Part shown: piece by piece, positions 8,525 to 16,890 of the stretch
Layout of the letters: the number at the start of each line of letters is the position of its first letter
Position numbering within the stretch: the stretch's first letter is position 1
Assembly: GCA_036351435.1 (NCBI GenBank)
Contig: JAZBPA010000068.1
Location: 1-20,732 of the forward strand
Source of the DNA: JAAUQA01 sp036351435
GTDB taxonomy: Bacteria; Pseudomonadota; Gammaproteobacteria; Competibacterales; Competibacteraceae
Length of the DNA: 20,732 nucleotides
Direction of reading: 5' to 3'
Notes under the pieces: generated by a model
Seen by the model: only the letters and a program-made list of their open reading frames with translations
Told to the model about the DNA's origin: nothing
Databases searched by the model: none
Program-made: the position numbers and the translations under genes

Positions 8525-9525
8525 AGTTACAACGATTCTGGGCGGTGTTCGTGGCCCGCAATAAAGAGTTTCTACGCGACCGCTCTTCGCTAGCTTGGAA
8601 CGTGTTATTCCCCACACTCATCGTAATAGGCTTCGCCTTTGCTTTTTCCGGTAACCGATTGGAACTTTATAAAGTCGGCGTCATTGGCCCATCGACCGAT
8701 GGGTCGAAAAATGCCTTTCTGGCGACCGATTACATTGATTTTATCTTCGTAACCGATGTTGCCTCAGCTATCGTCAAGGTAGAACGTCATCAACTCGACA
8801 TGTTGCTCGACCCCTTGGCTAAGCATTACTGGATTAATGATGACTCCCCCCAGGGGTATTTGTTGGAGCGCGTATTGCGTGGTAGCGGCATAGCTAATTT
8901 TCGCAAACAAACCGTCACTGGTAAAAAAATCCGTTATGTCGATTGGGTACTCCCCGGGGTGTTGGCCATGAACATGATGTTCAGTTGCTTATATGGCGTC
9001 GGTTACGTGTTGGTACGGTATCGTAAGAACCGTGTGCTTAAGCGATTGAAAGCCACCCCGCTGACAGCCTTGGAGTTTTTAGCGGCTCAGGTCACTTCCC
9101 GACTTTGGCTGGTCATGGCGGCCACCACATTAGTGTTCATTGGAACCGATTGGTTTATCGATTTCGCCATGTTCGGTAATTTTATTAATCTGTTTCTTGT
9201 CTTCCTGACAGGTGCGGTTAGCTTAATTAGTTTGGGGTTGATGATCACCGCTCGAATTAACAGCGAGGAGTTGGCGGGTGGGTTGCTCAACATGCTTAGC
9301 TGGCCGATGATGTTTTTGTCGGGGGTCTGGTTTTCTCTTGAAGGTCTGCATCCCTGGTTACAAAAGCTTGCCCTACTACTTCCATTGACTCACCTAATTG
9401 ACGGGGCGCGCGCAGTTATGATTGACGGCTCAGGATTAACTCAGATAGCCGGACATTTAGCTATTTTGATGGTCATGAGTGGCGTCTTTCTATGGGTAGG
9501 TTCCCTCAGTTTCCGTTGGGAATAA
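8521..9525 (+). CDS. ABC-2 type transporter, permease subunit
   Basis: A 334-residue integral membrane partner of the ATPase encoded just upstream. The layout is typical of ABC-2 permeases: a cytoplasmic start (FVARNKEFLRDRSSLAWNVLFP), a first span near residues 25-43 (LFPTLIVIGFAFAF), a ~100-residue extracytoplasmic region, then about five spans in the C-terminal half, including PGVLAMNMMFSCLYGVGYVLV and LLNMLSWPMMFLSGVWF. It ends with the family motif LLPLTHLIDGARAVMIDG. The start is a TTG at 8521 overlapping the ATPase stop; the next good start would remove the conserved amphipathic N-terminus. It ends the plus-strand run that began with the kinase. Confidence 0.92.
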   Translation: MKLQRFWAVFVARNKEFLRDRSSLAWNVLFPTLIVIGFAFAFSGNRLELYKVGVIGPSTDGSKNAFLATDYIDFIFVTDVASAIVKVERHQLDMLLDPLAKHYWINDDSPQGYLLERVLRGSGIANFRKQTVTGKKIRYVDWVLPGVLAMNMMFSCLYGVGYVLVRYRKNRVLKRLKATPLTALEFLAAQVTSRLWLVMAATTLVFIGTDWFIDFAMFGNFINLFLVFLTGAVSLISLGLMITARINSEELAGGLLNMLSWPMMFLSGVWFSLEGLHPWLQKLALLLPLTHLIDGARAVMIDGSGLTQIAGHLAILMVMSGVFLWVGSLSFRWE

Positions 9526-9562
9526 CATCATTTCTGAACCAGGATAATCTGTCGTTCATTGG

Positions 9563-9583
9563 CAGGCTAACTTGGTTAACCTG
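9563..9583 (+). repeat. Imperfect hairpin downstream of ABC permease
   Basis: CAGGCTAAC, a three-base loop, then GTTAACCTG form a nine-base stem with one mismatch, 38 bases after the permease stop. There is no T-run, so it is not a classic intrinsic terminator. It may stabilise the transcript end or be incidental. Confidence 0.3.
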
Positions 9584-9703
9584 TAAGCTGTATTAAACAA
9601 GTTGCCCAATAATGTTCGTTAAGGCAGCGGTATATCTTTACCGGGGCATGACGCTAAAAGACGCTAGGGAATAGTGCTCGGATCTAGAAAATAATCAGCT
9701 CAT

Positions 9704-9723
9704 TAGCCAATCACGGTTGGCTA
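9704..9723. repeat. Perfect 7-bp inverted repeat upstream of the H-NS-type gene
   Basis: TAGCCAA at 9704-9710 and TTGGCTA at 9717-9723 are separated by six bases. The repeat lies ~70 bases upstream of the candidate -35 element of the H-NS-type gene. The rest of the 363-base gap (9526-9888) is AT-rich, as expected for a regulatory region. Apart from this repeat, the hairpin at 9563 and the promoter at 9794, I see nothing definite in it. A role as operator is only a guess. Confidence 0.3.
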
Positions 9724-9793
9724 TCAACACCGTTCTTACTAAACCAATACGTCATTTCAGCCATTGGAAACAATAAATTTTTAAGGTTAGATA

Positions 9794-9822
9794 TTGACCT
9801 TCGAGGATTAATAGAATAGAAA
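9794..9822 (+). promoter_or_regulatory. Candidate sigma-70 promoter of the H-NS-type gene
   Basis: TTGACC (9794-9799) and TAGAAA (9817-9822) are separated by 17 bases, in an AT-rich setting. Transcription would start near 9829, giving a ~60-base leader before ATG 9889. The -35 matches 5 of 6 and the -10 matches 4 of 6 consensus bases. Confidence 0.45.
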
Positions 9823-9888
9823 TATAGATCGAACGAACTAAATACAAAACTATTGGCAAATCCCTTACTGTTATTCGCGAGGTCAAAG

Positions 9889-10215
9889 ATGATGAATGCT
9901 GAAGAGTTGAAAAACATGTCCTTGGACGCTCTGCAGAGCTTGATTACCAACGCCCAGGACTTGGTCAATCAGTATGAGCGGGACAAGAAGAAAGATGTCA
10001 TAAAAAAAATACAAGCGCTGGCCGCGTCGGTAAATTTAAACGTCGAGGTTAAAGACGGCGAGAAAGCAAGTAAATCAGCGTCAACTTCAAAAGGCGTCGC
10101 TAAATATCGCAACCCCGAAGATCCCAAACAAACCTGGACCGGTCGAGGCAAAAGGCCGAATTGGCTTAATGATGCGCTTGCCTCCGGCAAAACATTAGAT
10201 GATCTCAGTATTTGA
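9889..10215 (+). CDS. H-NS family nucleoid-associated protein
   Basis: A 108-residue protein of the H-NS/BpH3/HvrA type. The N-terminal ~50 residues are a helical oligomerisation region (EELKNMSLDALQSLITN...). A Lys/Ser-rich linker (EKASKSASTSKG) follows, then the DNA-binding domain with YRNPEDPKQTWTGRGKRPNWL, which contains the TWTGRG/RP minor-groove hook that binds AT-rich DNA. Such proteins compact the nucleoid and silence AT-rich, often foreign, genes. ATG 9889 is chosen because GAGG at 9879-9882 lies six bases upstream; ATG 9892 is equally possible and a TTG at 9853 is not supported. It has its own candidate promoter and is followed 76 bases later by another basic DNA-binding-like protein. 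Confidence 0.93.
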   Translation: MMNAEELKNMSLDALQSLITNAQDLVNQYERDKKKDVIKKIQALAASVNLNVEVKDGEKASKSASTSKGVAKYRNPEDPKQTWTGRGKRPNWLNDALASGKTLDDLSI

Positions 10216-10291
10216 GAACCCATTGTGGATCTCCCCACTGATACAAGATCACAGCCCTAATCAATTCTCAATCCACTGAGGAGCACTCCGA

Positions 10292-10879
10292 ATGCCGGCA
10301 AAGAAGGCCACAACTCAATCCGCTACCACTAACAAGACCCCCTCTGAAAAGACAGCGGTTGTTAATAAGGCTGCTGAGTCGTCGACCACAGCTGCAGCAA
10401 ATAAGGCGGCTGCAAAACCTACAGCCAGTTCAGCTGAGAAAATTGTTATTTCTGATCCAGCGCCGGCAAAGAAACCGGCTAAAGCGACCTCAGGTGCCTC
10501 TACGACACCTAAAAAGCCCACCAGAAAAGCAGCGGCTTCTCGAGCGACTGCGAGCAAGAAAACGGCCGGGGGAGCATCTACTCCTGCGCGCAAAGCCAGT
10601 AGCGGGCAAAGGAAAGCCGCGGTAAAGAATGAGACCAAAGTGATCGCCAAAATCGATGTTGGATTTGGTAACAGTCTTTTTATTCGTGGAGAGGGTGCTG
10701 AGCTGAGTTGGGAGAAAGGCATTCCCATGGAAAACGCCAGTACCGGTGAGTGGCACTGGTCAACTAAAGCATCTTCGGATTTGGTTTTCAAATTACTCAT
10801 CAATGATGAGATATGGTGTCAAGGTGACAATATGACTTTGGCGCCGGGGACCACACTGGAGTCAGCACCGACTTTTTAA
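10292..10879 (+). CDS. Histone H1-like basic tail with small C-terminal beta domain
   Basis: A 195-residue two-part protein. Residues 1 to ~112 are almost entirely Ala, Lys, Ser, Thr and Pro, with PAKK, KPAK and KKPTRKAAA elements like eukaryotic histone H1 tails and bacterial AlgP/BphP-like proteins. This should be disordered and bind DNA or polyanions. Residues ~115-195 (IDVGFGNSLFIRGEGAELSW...EWHWSTK...LLINDEIW) form a compact beta-rich domain resembling the early-set or carbohydrate-binding (CBM48/CBM20-like) modules, which I infer from pattern only. GAGGAG lies about ten bases before ATG 10292. It follows the H-NS gene and ends before a strong terminator, so the two probably form a nucleoid-related unit. 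The exact function is unknown. Confidence 0.85.
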   Translation: MPAKKATTQSATTNKTPSEKTAVVNKAAESSTTAAANKAAAKPTASSAEKIVISDPAPAKKPAKATSGASTTPKKPTRKAAASRATASKKTAGGASTPARKASSGQRKAAVKNETKVIAKIDVGFGNSLFIRGEGAELSWEKGIPMENASTGEWHWSTKASSDLVFKLLINDEIWCQGDNMTLAPGTTLESAPTF

Positions 10880-10926
10880 CCAGTTCGGTATCCCCCTAAC
10901 TAAGTCAGCGTTACGTTATAAGCGAG

Positions 10927-10958
10927 AAAAGCCGATTTGTCTTAGATCGGCTTTTTTT
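10927..10958 (+). terminator. Intrinsic terminator, probably bidirectional
   Basis: AAAAGCCGAT (10927-10936) pairs perfectly with ATCGGCTTTT (10946-10955) across a nine-base loop, and seven T follow (10952-10958). It lies 48 bases after the stop of the histone-H1-like gene. On the other strand the same stem ends in TTTTCTC, so it can also stop the convergent antiporter operon that ends at 11015. Confidence 0.9.
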
Positions 10959-11014
10959 ACACACTACGATAACCCAACCTAGGCTACTGGCCTGGCTATG
11001 AATGCGAAGTTAAA

Positions 11015-12694
11015 TCATCTCACCAATAAAAAAACTAACACCACAAATAGCGCTAAAAAGCCTAGGCCAGCAACGGGCCAATGCAGCAAGTAACGTTCGC
11101 CATTTAACACATTCCAATTGTGTACGCCAATTACCATAGTGAGCTTTGGAAGCTTAGCAGCAGATAATCCCATATTGCGCTTCCACAGGCTTAGCCACTG
11201 ACCCAGTATGACCACATCACCTTCCGGTAAAACGTAACGCAGTCTGGTAATCCGCCCAATACCCCAAACGATTACCGCAACCACGCTGCATCCTATCAAT
11301 ACTCCTGCACTATCAAGCAGGGCACTTGCCTCTAGTGCTCGGGGCAGTAATCCAGGCAACTGGGTTATCGACCACCACCAAGGTACAAGCCACAGCGCGA
11401 CTAACAACCCAAGCCAGGGAGTCAATAGCCAAGGGGATGGTAACCGCCCGGATTGGCGGGGCCACGCCAGGTAAAGCAAACGAGCCATGAGCAGCGTGGT
11501 AGCTCCCGAACTGAGTGTGAGCAGTAGCGGCATCCAATGGCTCCAGTCTCCCGGAGCTAGTGATCCGGCTTCCTTGAACCCTAACTTAGCCACTGCGCCA
11601 CTGGTCAACGGCGCTCCTGCCAACGCCAAGGCAGGTAATGTCAACAACCAACCGCTGCCGGGCATATTCCGACCAGCGACATCTACTCCCAAGAATAAAG
11701 CGGCTTTGGCAATTCCGTGATGCAAGCTGAATAACACCATGAGATTAACCAGCGACGGCCATATTGCCGGAGCTGTCAGGGCAACTCCCAATAATGCGGT
11801 CAGTAACCCCATCTGGCTAATGCTGGAATACGCCACTACAGTTTTTGGCCGTTCTTGCAAGACGCCGACCAAGGCTCCATAAAACGCCGATAGCATTCCT
11901 ACCGCGATGCATATCTCTCCCACCTCAGGCAAGGCAACTTGCCCTAGCGGCAAAAAACGCAACCAACCGAGCAAACCGGCTTTGATCACGATGCCACCCA
12001 ATGCCGCGCTGGCCGGTGTAGGGGCGCAGCGATAACTGGCGGGCAACCAAATGTGCAACGGTACGCTGCCCATTTTGACCGCAAAGCTAGCCAGTACCAA
12101 GCCCACGACAAGGTCGCGCTGTGGCATTTCTGCGATGTGGGCAGCCAAGTCAGCCAGTTTGATATTGAATCCGCTTGACGCATCGGCGATAAACCACAGT
12201 GCGCATAGCAATAGCGCTTCGCCGCCAACCGCCAGGGCCATATAAATACGCCCAGCGCGACGTGCCATGGGACTGCCGTCATGCACGATTAAGCCGTAAG
12301 TGGCGAAGGCCATCAACGCGTAGAAAAAGTAGAAACCGACCACATCCTGGGCCAGCAAAACACCTACATTACCGCTCAAAGTCAGTAAGTAAAACAACTG
12401 AAAACGAACTTTGCGGCTTTCCTGTTCTAATAACCAACCACGAGCGTAACAGCCAACCGCGGTCCAGATCAGCGCAGCTAACAACAGCAAAGGTCTATTC
12501 AGCTCATCGACACCCAGCTGGGTACCCTGTAATAGCCAGGGCAATTCGAGCGTCGAGACAGATTGGAGGAGAGCTAAGGCCAATACCGGTAAAGCTGCTA
12601 CCGGTAACAAAAGAGGAATCGCGTGACGGCCTCTATGGTTCGACAGTGCTATCGCTAACAATAACGGCACGGCTAAGCTGATCAGTACCAGCAT
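11015..12694 (-). CDS. MrpD/NuoL-M-N-type antiporter subunit, third copy (TM5 Glu missing)
   Basis: A 559-residue polytopic protein of the proton-translocating NuoL/NuoM/NuoN and MrpA/MrpD family. Family marks are K207 in FAVKMGSVPLHIWLP, APTPASAALGGIVIK with K238, and a lysine in GIAKAALFLGVD in the later half. The position of the conserved TM5 glutamate is occupied by Ala126 (GFYFFYALMAFATYGLIVH), whereas both sister subunits keep it. A glutamate absent from those sisters, E159, appears in the next helix. The C-terminal ~80 residues add a long loop and a final span (WPVAGLGFLALFVVLVFLLV). It is the last gene of the eight-gene operon and overlaps the previous one by one base (TGATG). It may be a structural or altered-pathway subunit. 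Confidence 0.88.
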   Translation of the reverse strand: MLVLISLAVPLLLAIALSNHRGRHAIPLLLPVAALPVLALALLQSVSTLELPWLLQGTQLGVDELNRPLLLLAALIWTAVGCYARGWLLEQESRKVRFQLFYLLTLSGNVGVLLAQDVVGFYFFYALMAFATYGLIVHDGSPMARRAGRIYMALAVGGEALLLCALWFIADASSGFNIKLADLAAHIAEMPQRDLVVGLVLASFAVKMGSVPLHIWLPASYRCAPTPASAALGGIVIKAGLLGWLRFLPLGQVALPEVGEICIAVGMLSAFYGALVGVLQERPKTVVAYSSISQMGLLTALLGVALTAPAIWPSLVNLMVLFSLHHGIAKAALFLGVDVAGRNMPGSGWLLTLPALALAGAPLTSGAVAKLGFKEAGSLAPGDWSHWMPLLLTLSSGATTLLMARLLYLAWPRQSGRLPSPWLLTPWLGLLVALWLVPWWWSITQLPGLLPRALEASALLDSAGVLIGCSVVAVIVWGIGRITRLRYVLPEGDVVILGQWLSLWKRNMGLSAAKLPKLTMVIGVHNWNVLNGERYLLHWPVAGLGFLALFVVLVFLLVR

Positions 12695-14202
12695 CAGCGA
12701 TATTCTCGCTCAGCGATGAGCTTTACCCATTCTAAGGGGCTAAACGGGGCTCCAGCTAACAGACCGATGATTAATGCCAGAGCAGCGGTTATCACTGGTG
12801 GCATCAGTAAGCTGAGTGAGGTTTCCCAGCGACCTGTATGGTGTTCCGCAGGCCAAGTTGCCGGTGTTGGTTGAAACCAAACCCGCTGCAAAATAGGCAA
12901 AAAATAAGCTGCGTTCAATAAGGTACTGGCAAGCAATACGGCAAGCACCCAAGGCTGGTTCGCCTCCAGGCCACCTAAACCCAGATACCATTTACTGATA
13001 AAGCCGGCCATCGGTGGCACACCGATCATCCCGAAGGCCGCCAGAGTGAAGGCGCCCATTGTCCAGGGCATGCGACGCCCTACCCCGTTCATTTCGCTGA
13101 TCTTGTGGATACCCAAAGTCTCGGCGAGATTACCGGCGCAGAAAAACAGCGTTATTTTCATCACCCCCTGATTCACTAAGTGAACGATCCCACCGATGGT
13201 TGATAACGGGCCGGCGAGCGCCACTCCAAGCGCAATATAGGAAACCTGACTAACGGTGGAATAAGCCAACCGGCGTTTCAAATCGTCTTGATTCAACGCG
13301 CGCAGCGAGCCATAGACAATCGTAATGGCAGCCAATACCGCTAGAATTGTGGTTACTCCCAGCGCGTGGGCGAAGACCACGCCGTAAACATCGTAGACTA
13401 CCCGTACGATGCCGAACGCACCGGCTTTGACCACAGCGACAGCATGCAGTAACGCGCTGACCGGCGCTGGGGCAACCATGGCCTGCGGTAACCAGCCGTG
13501 CAAAGGAAATAAGGCAGCCTTAACACCAAGACCAGCGATGAGCAGCAGAAAAATCACTCGTAATTGCCAAGCGTGCGTGTCCGCCAGGAACTCTAGTTCA
13601 CTACCCCCCCCTACGGTAAAGTCTTGTCGGCCAGCTAACGTATAAAGCCAAACAATACCCAGCAAGAGCAGCACACTGCCGAATAACGTGTATTTCAGAT
13701 AAGTAGCGCCCGCTCGGATAGATTGTGGAGTGCCTCGGTGAACCACCAAAGGGTAGGTCGACAAGGTTAACAATTCGTAAAAAATGAAGAAAGTGAACAG
13801 ATTGCCGGCCATCGCCACCCCCATGGTAGCGGTCACACAAAGGCTGAAAAAACCGAAAAACCGGCTGTTATTAGGCGCATCCTCCAGGTAGCCGACCGCA
13901 TAAACAGTCGTCAGCAACCACAACACAGCGGACAGCGAGGTAAAAAACATCGCGAACGCATCCGCCCACAGCACCAGATATAACCCAGGCAATAGCAAGA
14001 CTCTGAATTCATAGGTGTGTTCGTGAAAAACCCCCCACAGCATGACACCTACCAAACCCAGCTTGAGCACCGCCCCGATCATGTTGAGCGAAATACGCAA
14101 CCGATGGCGTTCTGCGCCTAGCAAAAAGATGATCACCCCGGTACCCAACGAGGTGAATAACACTAACGGAGGAAAATAATTATCCCAGGCCTGCCAATTC
14201 AT
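12694..14202 (-). CDS. mnhD: MrpD/MnhD-type Na+/H+ antiporter subunit (second copy)
   Basis: A 502-residue membrane protein with about 14 predicted spans, the normal size for MrpD. All three key charged sites are present: E143 in TM5 (FYELLTLSTYPLVVH), K228 in GVKAALFPLHGWLP, and K259 in VVKAGAFGIVRVVY. A further lysine appears in GVMKITLFFCAGN. The PLHGWLPQAMVAPAPVSALLHA stretch is the family core, part of a proton pathway across the inner membrane. It overlaps its upstream neighbour by four bases (ATGA) and its downstream neighbour by one. Of the three D-type subunits, this one looks most like canonical MrpD. Confidence 0.93.
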   Translation of the reverse strand: MNWQAWDNYFPPLVLFTSLGTGVIIFLLGAERHRLRISLNMIGAVLKLGLVGVMLWGVFHEHTYEFRVLLLPGLYLVLWADAFAMFFTSLSAVLWLLTTVYAVGYLEDAPNNSRFFGFFSLCVTATMGVAMAGNLFTFFIFYELLTLSTYPLVVHRGTPQSIRAGATYLKYTLFGSVLLLLGIVWLYTLAGRQDFTVGGGSELEFLADTHAWQLRVIFLLLIAGLGVKAALFPLHGWLPQAMVAPAPVSALLHAVAVVKAGAFGIVRVVYDVYGVVFAHALGVTTILAVLAAITIVYGSLRALNQDDLKRRLAYSTVSQVSYIALGVALAGPLSTIGGIVHLVNQGVMKITLFFCAGNLAETLGIHKISEMNGVGRRMPWTMGAFTLAAFGMIGVPPMAGFISKWYLGLGGLEANQPWVLAVLLASTLLNAAYFLPILQRVWFQPTPATWPAEHHTGRWETSLSLLMPPVITAALALIIGLLAGAPFSPLEWVKLIAEREYR

Positions 14203-15653
14203 GGCTGTTGCCCGGAAAATGGAGAGCCAATGTCAAGCAACGTCAAATAAGGCATGCCAACAAAACCTATGGCCACTGAAATCAACGCCAACAGCAACGG
14301 GATAAGTTCTAGGGTGAGCGCCGGCTTCACCACTTTAGGCAACTGCTGTTCGGCAGGTGCAAGCAAGGCATACCCCAATACCCGGAATACATAAGTGGCA
14401 GCCAACAATCCGCCGCACAGCAGCACGATAGCCCACCACCATTGCCCGGATTCCAGTGCAGCGCGTAGCAACAGCCATTTCGCCAAGAATCCACCACTAG
14501 GCGGCATACTCATGATCCCAATACCGGCGAGCGCGAAGGTAAACACTGTGATCGGCAATTGCATACCGACCCCATGAAGCTGTGCAATACGGTCATGACC
14601 CAAAGCGTGTAACACATTGCCAGCAGCTAAAAACAGCGCTGCCTTGGCAAAGCCATGAGATAATAATTGCAAAATGGCGCCGCCCCAACCGGTGGCATTA
14701 GCTAAAGGAAATACCAATAAAAAATACCCCAGTTGTGCCACGGTAGAATAAGCCACTAACAATTTAAGCCGCACTTGCCGCAGTGCTTGCCAAGAACCGT
14801 ACAAAATGGCCATAGCACCCAACAATCCCAATAATTGGCCTGCTACTAGCGTCCCCGCGTTGGGAAAAACCTGAAACCAGATACGCACCAATAGATAGAG
14901 CGCACCCTTGACCACCAAGGCCGACAGTAACGCACTCACCGGTGTGGGCGCATTCGCATGCGCCGGAGGCAACCACACATGGAAAGGGAAAATAGCCGCT
15001 TTAATGAGCAGCCCTAGGGTTATCAGTGCCAGTGCGACCCAGGCTAGCGGACCCGGAGTGACTAACCATCCCAGTTGCATAATATCCAGGGTGCCGAATC
15101 CGCCATACAACAAAGCTACTCCCAGCATATAGCAGAATGAGCCTAACAAGGCGAACAGCAGATAACGCATGCTGGCCCGCAGCGCTTCCGTTTCTCCAGT
15201 TAGTGCCGCCAGTGGAACCGCTGCCAGGGTCAGCAATTCCAAGGTCACATAGAGATTGAAAATATCAGCAGCCAGAAACAGCGCGTTTAACGACATCCAC
15301 AAGAGCAACCAAATCGGCCAAAACCGCTCGGCTTTCGCTTCGCCATGGGCGAAATAAACTAAGGCATAACCACTGACCAAACTGCCCACGCCCCAGGTCA
15401 ACCAGAGCATCAGCATTGCTAAGCCGTCAGCGTATAGATCAATGCCTAACGGTGCGCCCCAACCGCCGACCGCATAGCGCTGCGGACCCAGCTCCAAGAC
15501 TTGGCCGTTCAATATCAGTAGCGCCCAGCCGATCCCGATGACCGTTATTATCAGCAAAGCGGCTCGCGACCGCTGCCCTAACAACAACATCAGCGGCGCC
15601 ACTAACAAGGGCAACAAAACAGGAACGACCGCCGCAGCGGCTGTAAAACTCAT
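14199..15653 (-). CDS. MrpD/NuoN-type antiporter subunit (first copy)
   Basis: A 484-residue polytopic protein of the same NuoL/M/N-MrpA/D family. It keeps E139 in TM5 (NLYVTLELLTLAAVPLAAL), K218 in LLIKAAIFPFHVWLPPAH, and K249 in SALVVKGALYLLVRI. FAKAALFLAAGN supplies the later lysine, and the core signature is HANAPTPVSALLSALVVKG. Many hydrophobic segments predict ~14 spans. It probably conducts protons or cations as one of three parallel antiporter units. It overlaps the C subunit gene by four bases (ATGA) and the next D gene by four. Whether it replaces the missing N-terminal part of MrpA is inferred from its position. Confidence 0.92.
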   Translation of the reverse strand: MSFTAAAAVVPVLLPLLVAPLMLLLGQRSRAALLIITVIGIGWALLILNGQVLELGPQRYAVGGWGAPLGIDLYADGLAMLMLWLTWGVGSLVSGYALVYFAHGEAKAERFWPIWLLLWMSLNALFLAADIFNLYVTLELLTLAAVPLAALTGETEALRASMRYLLFALLGSFCYMLGVALLYGGFGTLDIMQLGWLVTPGPLAWVALALITLGLLIKAAIFPFHVWLPPAHANAPTPVSALLSALVVKGALYLLVRIWFQVFPNAGTLVAGQLLGLLGAMAILYGSWQALRQVRLKLLVAYSTVAQLGYFLLVFPLANATGWGGAILQLLSHGFAKAALFLAAGNVLHALGHDRIAQLHGVGMQLPITVFTFALAGIGIMSMPPSGGFLAKWLLLRAALESGQWWWAIVLLCGGLLAATYVFRVLGYALLAPAEQQLPKVVKPALTLELIPLLLALISVAIGFVGMPYLTLLDIGSPFSGQQP

Positions 15654-15952
15654 GAATCGTGCTCCGATGACTCCTGAGCCTGCGCTTGGCGGGCAAGACG
15701 TTTTAGCAGCACTAGGGCAAACGCAGTGGCACTCACCGAGATGACCAACCCGGTCAGCACCATGGCGTGGGGAATGGGGTCGGTTACCAAAGGATCACGC
15801 CGAGCTAGGGCGATAAACACCAAAAAAACCCCGTTACCCATGACATTCAACGCGACAATTTTGCGCATTAGATGCCCGTGCACCAACAACCCGTAAAGGC
15901 CGATACCGAACAAAGCAGCGCCGACCCAGGCAAAAAATAACGGCTGGTTCAT
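15650..15952 (-). CDS. mnhC: MnhC/MrpC (NuoK-like) antiporter subunit
   Basis: A 100-residue protein with three predicted spans (FFAWVGAALFGIGLYGLLV; IVALNVMGNGVFLVFIAL; MVLTGLVISVSATAFALVLL), the usual size and layout of MrpC and its complex I relative NuoK. The family motif DPIPHAMVLTGLVISVSATA is clear. ATG 15952 is chosen because it overlaps the preceding stop as ATGA and begins the first helix properly. Longer frames reaching back to 16060 would overlap the upstream gene by over 100 bases with unrelated sequence. It is expected to pack between the B and D subunits in the membrane. Confidence 0.93.
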   Translation of the reverse strand: MNQPLFFAWVGAALFGIGLYGLLVHGHLMRKIVALNVMGNGVFLVFIALARRDPLVTDPIPHAMVLTGLVISVSATAFALVLLKRLARQAQAQESSEHDS

Positions 15953-16890
15953 GATCCTCCACGACGCAATCCCGCTGATCCAATGAACAACAGGGTCAGA
16001 ATTAAGGCTATCGACACCATCAGAGAAGTTTCGATAACTACAATCAGCAGGCCAGCCCAATCTCCCGGATACTCTAACAAGTTACCACCAACGGGGATCA
16101 CCCCCACAGCGATGGCACTGAACACCAGCAAGCCCACGGTAACTCCAAAACGAACCCAGAGATCAGGACTCAGCTCTGGCCGTAACCGCCCGCTGAGGCG
16201 CAGCAGCACCCCGACCGCCGCCAACACTGTCCCGGCTTGGAAAGCACCGCCAGGTTCATTCGCCCCAGCCCAAAGCAGGTAGACGCCAATCAGCACCCCC
16301 AGCGGAGCCAGCAGTCGCACTAATGCTGTGAGCAAATCGGAATCTTCAACCCAAGCGCCGGTAGCGGCGGAATTCGATTCTTGTTCACCGACCGTCCACA
16401 GCCCCAACCAAGCCAAAAACAGCACCCCCACTTCCAAGAGGGTGTCGTAACCGCGAAAGTTGAGCAACACAGCAGTGACGGGATTGCCGACTCCGCTGTC
16501 AGCAAGCCGAGCGCGAGCCTGGGCATTCAGATCGACTACCGGCTCCGGCGAGAACAATAACGCCCACGCCAATCCACCGATTAGTACGCTGCTTAAAATA
16601 GCCAAGCTGGCCGCAACAAGCGGTTTTGCATTGCGGTCATCAGCCTGCCAGCGCTCGGCCACCAATGCGCGATACGCATCTAACAACAGTGCACCGATCA
16701 ATCCGGCACCTATGGCCGCTTCCGCCAGCGCCACATCGGGCGCTGCTAAGCGCGCCCAGCACAGTGCCATGAACAGTCCAAGCACGATGAACATTACGAT
16801 GGCCTTGAATAGCTCAGCGCTGACTACAGTACGCCAACCCAGCCACAACAAGCCGATGGCCAATAAGCCGTCAAACAACCACTCAATCAT
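15949..16890 (-). CDS. mnhB: Fused MbhD (DUF4040)-MbhE-MnhB antiporter subunit
   Basis: A 313-residue membrane protein that joins pieces usually found apart. Residues ~1-75 are MbhD/DUF4040-like (FKAIVMFIVLGLFMALCWARLAAPDVALAEAAIGAGLIGALLLD). The middle (VTAVLLNFRGYDTLLEVGVLFLAW) matches the MbhE-like region near the C-terminus of MrpA. The last ~140 residues are MnhB-like (APLGVLIGVYLLWAGANEPGGAFQAG... and the final long helix). So the C-terminal part of MrpA is fused to MrpB here. The start ATG 16890 (MIEWLFDGLL) has GGAAAC upstream and overlaps mnhG by eight bases; a 13-residue longer version from 16929 is hydrophilic and unlikely. Confidence 0.9.
   Translation of the reverse strand: MIEWLFDGLLAIGLLWLGWRTVVSAELFKAIVMFIVLGLFMALCWARLAAPDVALAEAAIGAGLIGALLLDAYRALVAERWQADDRNAKPLVAASLAILSSVLIGGLAWALLFSPEPVVDLNAQARARLADSGVGNPVTAVLLNFRGYDTLLEVGVLFLAWLGLWTVGEQESNSAATGAWVEDSDLLTALVRLLAPLGVLIGVYLLWAGANEPGGAFQAGTVLAAVGVLLRLSGRLRPELSPDLWVRFGVTVGLLVFSAIAVGVIPVGGNLLEYPGDWAGLLIVVIETSLMVSIALILTLLFIGSAGLRRGGS

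Noticed and set aside
10315..10803. Long open frame on the minus strand opposite the histone-H1-like gene
   Set aside because: It is the antisense shadow of an Ala/Lys-rich gene; such composition removes stops on the other strand and gives an artificial hydrophobic Ala/Leu/Val protein.
12199..12681. 160-codon plus-strand frame inside the third antiporter gene
   Set aside because: It lies fully inside a well-supported minus-strand membrane protein gene and has no recognisable domain or ribosome site.
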